From positions 1 through 25,064 of the forward strand of contig CAMQDG010000019.1 in assembly GCA_946999425.1 (NCBI GenBank): a stretch of DNA of 25,064 nt, in the 5' to 3' direction. Positions 22,626 through 25,064 of this stretch are shown here, in pieces. The translations under genes and the position numbers were made by a program. The notes under the pieces were generated by a model. The model was given only the letters and a program-made list of their open reading frames with translations, was not told the origin of the DNA and did no database searches. This DNA comes from an uncultured Peptoniphilus sp. (GTDB lineage Bacteria > Bacillota > Clostridia > Tissierellales > Peptoniphilaceae). Every line of letters starts with the position of its first letter. The stretch's first letter is position 1.

Positions 22626-23921
22626 TTGAGAGAAGCTTTATTTGAGATTTACAGAAACCTACAGGATAGAGACCAAGATGCTTTAGCTTCAATATATAAA
22701 CACAGGTGTTTGACCTTAGACCAGCTTTTTCAGTTACATTATTCAGATAACGCTAAAAACAACTCCTATTGTAAGGGAAAAATAAATCGCATGGAAAAAG
22801 ACGGTCTTATAGTTAAAGAAATAACTAATAAGCACGAAGTATATTTTTTAACGCCAGAAGGAGTGGAGCTTGCCAGATATATTTTGGAGCTTTCGAGTAA
22901 TGTTTTAGACATTAATAACCAAATTATAAAGAGAGGATATTTTAGGGCATCAGAACTTAGAATAATTCCAAGAAACATAAACCATCAAATAGCTTTAAAT
23001 CAGTTTTATATAGATTTTAAAGAGGCTATAGGAGATAGAACTCCCTATAAATACTTTGATGAAAAATATATAGGAGATTTTAAGGATATGAGACCTGATG
23101 GACTTCTCAAGATGATAGGGGTAGATTTTTTTATTGAAACAGATATGGCTACTGAGTCGAGAAAACAGCTCCTTGAAAAATGGGAGAATTACAGAAGGTT
23201 TTTGTCTGGAAGAGATTATGTATACAGGGATAGAAAAATAGTGGTTCTTTTTGTTATTGAAAATACAACTATTCCTGAGGTAAGGATTGATGTTATTAAA
23301 AATACTATTTATAACAGGATCCTTGACCTTGTAGATGACAAGTTTGAGGTTTATATAGATACAAGAGAAAGGCTTATAAGCTTGCTTATGAACATGGTGT
23401 CCTTTTATAAAAAGGAATTGCCAGAGCCTGTAGACCAAGCTAAAGATTTAATAAAAAAAGACGGTTTTCAATTTGTAAACGGTTACAGTATTTCTAAATT
23501 TACAGGAGGAATATCCTATAGCTACTATTTAAGAAGGCTAAATTCTAAAAAGGCTATTGAGATTGTTCATAATAAGGTTCAAGAATTTGTTTTAGACTCC
23601 TATAATTTTAGACCCTTTTCAGTGCTTAAAAAAATTCAATATTTAAGACAATCTAATGTGTCATATAAGGAAATTATGGGGAGGGAATTAAGCTACATTA
23701 TTCTGACAGATGATTTAGAGGAGGCTTATCATGACCTTAGGGTTATTAACTTGATATATATTGAGAATCTTTGTTTTACAACTCTTGAAAGACTTGAAAG
23801 ATACGGACTTCCCAGAGCTCTTGTAACCATAGATTCCTTATCTAATGTTTCAAGTTATAAGGATATGGGCTTATCTAAAACAGTTTTTGAATACAACATC
23901 TTGGAGAGAAATAATAATTAA
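22626..23921 (+). CDS. replication-relaxation-like protein
   Basis: A 431-residue protein with the plan of the replication-relaxation family of Gram-positive plasmids and integrative elements. An N-terminal winged helix (about 15-85: KHRCLTLDQLFQLHYSDN, ending VYFLTPEG) is followed by a domain with RPDGLLKM (156-163) and FFIETDMATES (168-178). A helix KQLLEKWENYRRF follows. The acidic pair E171/D173 after RPDG resembles a nuclease-like fold. Family members are thought to act on plasmid DNA topology or initiation. Start TTG 22626 is set by AGGAGG at 22613-22618. The C-terminal 180 residues are unassigned. Confidence 0.72.
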   Translation: MREALFEIYRNLQDRDQDALASIYKHRCLTLDQLFQLHYSDNAKNNSYCKGKINRMEKDGLIVKEITNKHEVYFLTPEGVELARYILELSSNVLDINNQIIKRGYFRASELRIIPRNINHQIALNQFYIDFKEAIGDRTPYKYFDEKYIGDFKDMRPDGLLKMIGVDFFIETDMATESRKQLLEKWENYRRFLSGRDYVYRDRKIVVLFVIENTTIPEVRIDVIKNTIYNRILDLVDDKFEVYIDTRERLISLLMNMVSFYKKELPEPVDQAKDLIKKDGFQFVNGYSISKFTGGISYSYYLRRLNSKKAIEIVHNKVQEFVLDSYNFRPFSVLKKIQYLRQSNVSYKEIMGRELSYIILTDDLEEAYHDLRVINLIYIENLCFTTLERLERYGLPRALVTIDSLSNVSSYKDMGLSKTVFEYNILERNNN

Positions 23922-23944
23922 GAAAGTTGCTAAGAGGTGAAAAA

Positions 23945-24046
23945 ATGGAAAAGGATGTAAAAATTGTAGGATATATTTTAAAAAAACATCCAAGAAAAGA
24001 AGGATATTCCTTGCCAAGACTCCAAAGGATCCTAAAAATAATTGAT
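23945..24046 (+). CDS. 5' exon of a gene interrupted by the IStron (possible Panacea-type protein)
   Basis: ATG 23945 with SD AGAGGTG starts a reading frame of 34 codons up to the proposed splice site after ATTGAT. The frame is broken exactly between codons (phase 0). Reading on into the insertion adds only 10 codons before a stop at 24077-24079. The exon ends SLPRLQRILKIID, which resembles the start of DUF4065/Panacea domains (pattern SLTKLxKLIYLxDW). The rest of the gene should lie after the element, outside the window. If the intron splices, the gene may still be expressed intact. Confidence 0.55.
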
Positions 24047-24330
24047 TATAAAGCACGAGGCCTTAAAGCCAAGTGTTAAGTATAGTCAGTGTGTAGAGAA
24101 ATCTGCATGTAGATACGGACACTATAGATCCGTACAACAAAGAAACTGAATTGCCGGAAACTCCTTCCCTCGTGAAGGGAGTACGCTACAAGCTATTGGT
24201 AGTGGAAGCGGTTTCGCCTAAACAGGTAAGGCTGTAGGATAAGATATAGTCTGTGCTTAATAAAAATATTAAGAAGTTCATAAGAGAACTGTATAAAATG
24301 TAGCGATTTTATATGAACGACACTTCCCAT
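24047..24330 (+). ncRNA. Group I self-splicing intron core (5' part of IStron)
   Basis: Conserved elements are visible: AATTGCCGGAAACTCC (24149-24164, the P/P4-P5 element) and AAGATATAGTC (24241-24251, the S/P7 element). The internal guide GTCAGT (24085-24090) pairs with the exon end ATTGAT, giving six pairs with the required U-G at the splice site. P3 can form between GAAACTG (24142-24148) and CGGTTTC (24209-24215). P7 can form between ACAAGCTAT (24188-24196) and ATAGTCTGT (24246-24254). P9-like stems follow (24256-24273, 24275-24290, 24292-24313). P4 and P6 I could not pair convincingly. The 3' splice site is expected after tnpB. Confidence 0.8.
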
Positions 24331-24398
24331 AGGGGTTAACTATCCCTTGTATATAAAACTTAATATGGAATTAAATAAATTGGTTCATTGATATAACA

Positions 24399-24428
24399 TT
24401 GCTATTATACCATAAGTATGGTATAATA
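24399..24428 (+). promoter_or_regulatory. Palindromic promoter of tnpB
   Basis: TTGCTA (24399-24404), 17 bases and a perfect TATAAT (24422-24427). An 11-bp inverted repeat (24403-24413 with 24418-24428) covers the spacer and -10 box. The expected start of transcription is at or next to ATG 24434 and there is no SD, so the message may be leaderless. Confidence 0.65.
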
Positions 24429-24433
24429 TAGGC

Positions 24434-25064
24434 ATGAAGACGAATAAACAAAAAGACAAAATATATCGAACTTTAAAAGTTAGAATTTATCCAACTAAAA
24501 AACAAGAAGAATTAATTATCAAAACTTTCGGTTGTGTAAGGTATGTATATAACTACTACTTAGATAAAAGAAAAACAAGATACGAAGAAACGAAAGAAAG
24601 TATGGGTTCTTACGCTTGTTCTAAAGACCTGACTATCTTAAAAAACAAACTGATTTGGTTAAAAGAACCTGATAAGTTTGCTCTACAAGTAGCTTTAGAA
24701 AATTTAGATGAAGCTTATAAAAGATTTTTTAAAGGAATAAGCAATTATCCAAACTTCAAGTCTAAGAAAAAATGTAGAGATTCTTATACAACAAAATACT
24801 CAAATAAAAACATCGAAATGCTTGACAACTATATTAAACTTCCAAAGCTTAGAAAGGTAAAATATAGGGATAAATCTATTATTAAAGGAAAGATAGTAAA
24901 TGTCAGTATATCAAAAACAAGAACAGGTAAATATTTTGCAGCAATAACTTATAAAAAAGAAATAGAACCTCTTAAAAAAACAGGCTCTAATGTAGGCATA
25001 GATGTAGGTTTAAAGGACTTCTGTATCCTTTCAACAGGAGAGAAAGTTTCAAATCCTAAATTCT
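24434..25064 (+). CDS. tnpB: TnpB RNA-guided nuclease of the IStron, N-terminal part
   Basis: The frame from ATG 24434 stays open to the window edge (210 codons). The start LKVRIYPTKKQEELIIKTFG with VRYVYNYYLDKRK is the usual TnpB N-terminus. FALQVALENLDEAYKRFFKG and YPNFKSKKK follow, typical of the family. Near the edge, VGIDVGLKDFCILSTG contains the first RuvC aspartate (Asp190). TnpB uses a guide RNA from the element's right end to cut empty target sites next to TTGAT-like motifs. The other catalytic residues and the zinc finger lie outside the window, so I cannot tell whether it is intact. Confidence 0.9.
   Translation, partial: MKTNKQKDKIYRTLKVRIYPTKKQEELIIKTFGCVRYVYNYYLDKRKTRYEETKESMGSYACSKDLTILKNKLIWLKEPDKFALQVALENLDEAYKRFFKGISNYPNFKSKKKCRDSYTTKYSNKNIEMLDNYIKLPKLRKVKYRDKSIIKGKIVNVSISKTRTGKYFAAITYKKEIEPLKKTGSNVGIDVGLKDFCILSTGEKVSNPKF

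Larger units (their letters stand above)
24047..25064 (+). mobile_element. IStron (group I intron plus IS200/IS605-type element), 5' part
   Basis: The left end follows TTGAT, the pentamer known as target of IS605-type elements such as ISDra2 and, as I recall, of the Clostridioides difficile IStron CdISt1. A hairpin just inside the end (24054-24056/24073-24075 and 24059-24061/24068-24070, with an internal GA/AA mismatch) fits the subterminal hairpins read by Y1 transposases. Then come group I intron core sequences, then tnpB. No TnpA is seen before tnpB. The right end is outside the window. Confidence 0.82.

Noticed and set aside
24060..24330. Group II intron or T-box/riboswitch instead of group I intron
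   Set aside because: No domain V or reverse transcriptase; the AATTGCCGGAAACTCC and AAGATATAGTC elements and guide pairing are specific to group I.

Overview
The window is AT-rich DNA from a low-GC Gram-positive anaerobe. Arginine is mostly AGA/AGG, ATA is common for isoleucine, Shine-Dalgarno (SD) sites are strong AGGAGG types, and TTG/GTG starts are frequent. A Tissierellia/Peptoniphilaceae-type or clostridial host is my inference. Partition genes, a replication-relaxation-type protein, an orphan DNA methyltransferase and a transposon point to a plasmid or integrative element rather than core chromosome.

Layout. (1) 1-9846: an operon for a Tad/Flp-type pilus: an unknown gene, a CpaE/TadZ-like ATPase, CpaB, a second CpaE-like ATPase, CpaF, TadB, TadC, a small Flp prepilin and two TadE-like pseudopilins, closed by a strong terminator. 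(2) 9850-11430: a gene-poor stretch with two predicted minus-strand small RNAs, then two cargo genes. (3) 11484-15369: a C5-cytosine methyltransferase, the prepilin peptidase of the pilus system, and three genes of unknown function (two with one membrane anchor), then a terminator. (4) 15513-19379: a 685-residue HTH protein with ParA and ParB. (5) 19410-21961, minus strand: a secreted NlpC/P60 wall hydrolase, a small unknown protein and a protein resembling a divergent sigma factor. (6) 22002-23921: a structured leader, a small unknown gene and a replication-relaxation-like gene. (7) 23945-25064: a gene whose 34th codon is followed by an IStron, meaning a group I intron ribozyme fused to an IS200/IS605-type element with TnpB; its 3' end lies beyond the window.

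How they may work together. CpaF powers TadB/TadC to assemble Flp after cleavage by the peptidase encoded 3 kb away; the wall hydrolase could open a path through the wall. The main non-obvious signal is a 40-bp bipartite sequence, ATTAATAA-N16-CTAATAAATA, found upstream of the pilin gene, the 10230 cargo gene and the wall-hydrolase gene. A weaker copy lies upstream of the 22207 gene. It looks like a promoter class private to this element, and the sigma-like protein encoded here is the natural candidate to read it. Several genes also carry RNA structures at or next to their ribosome-binding sites.
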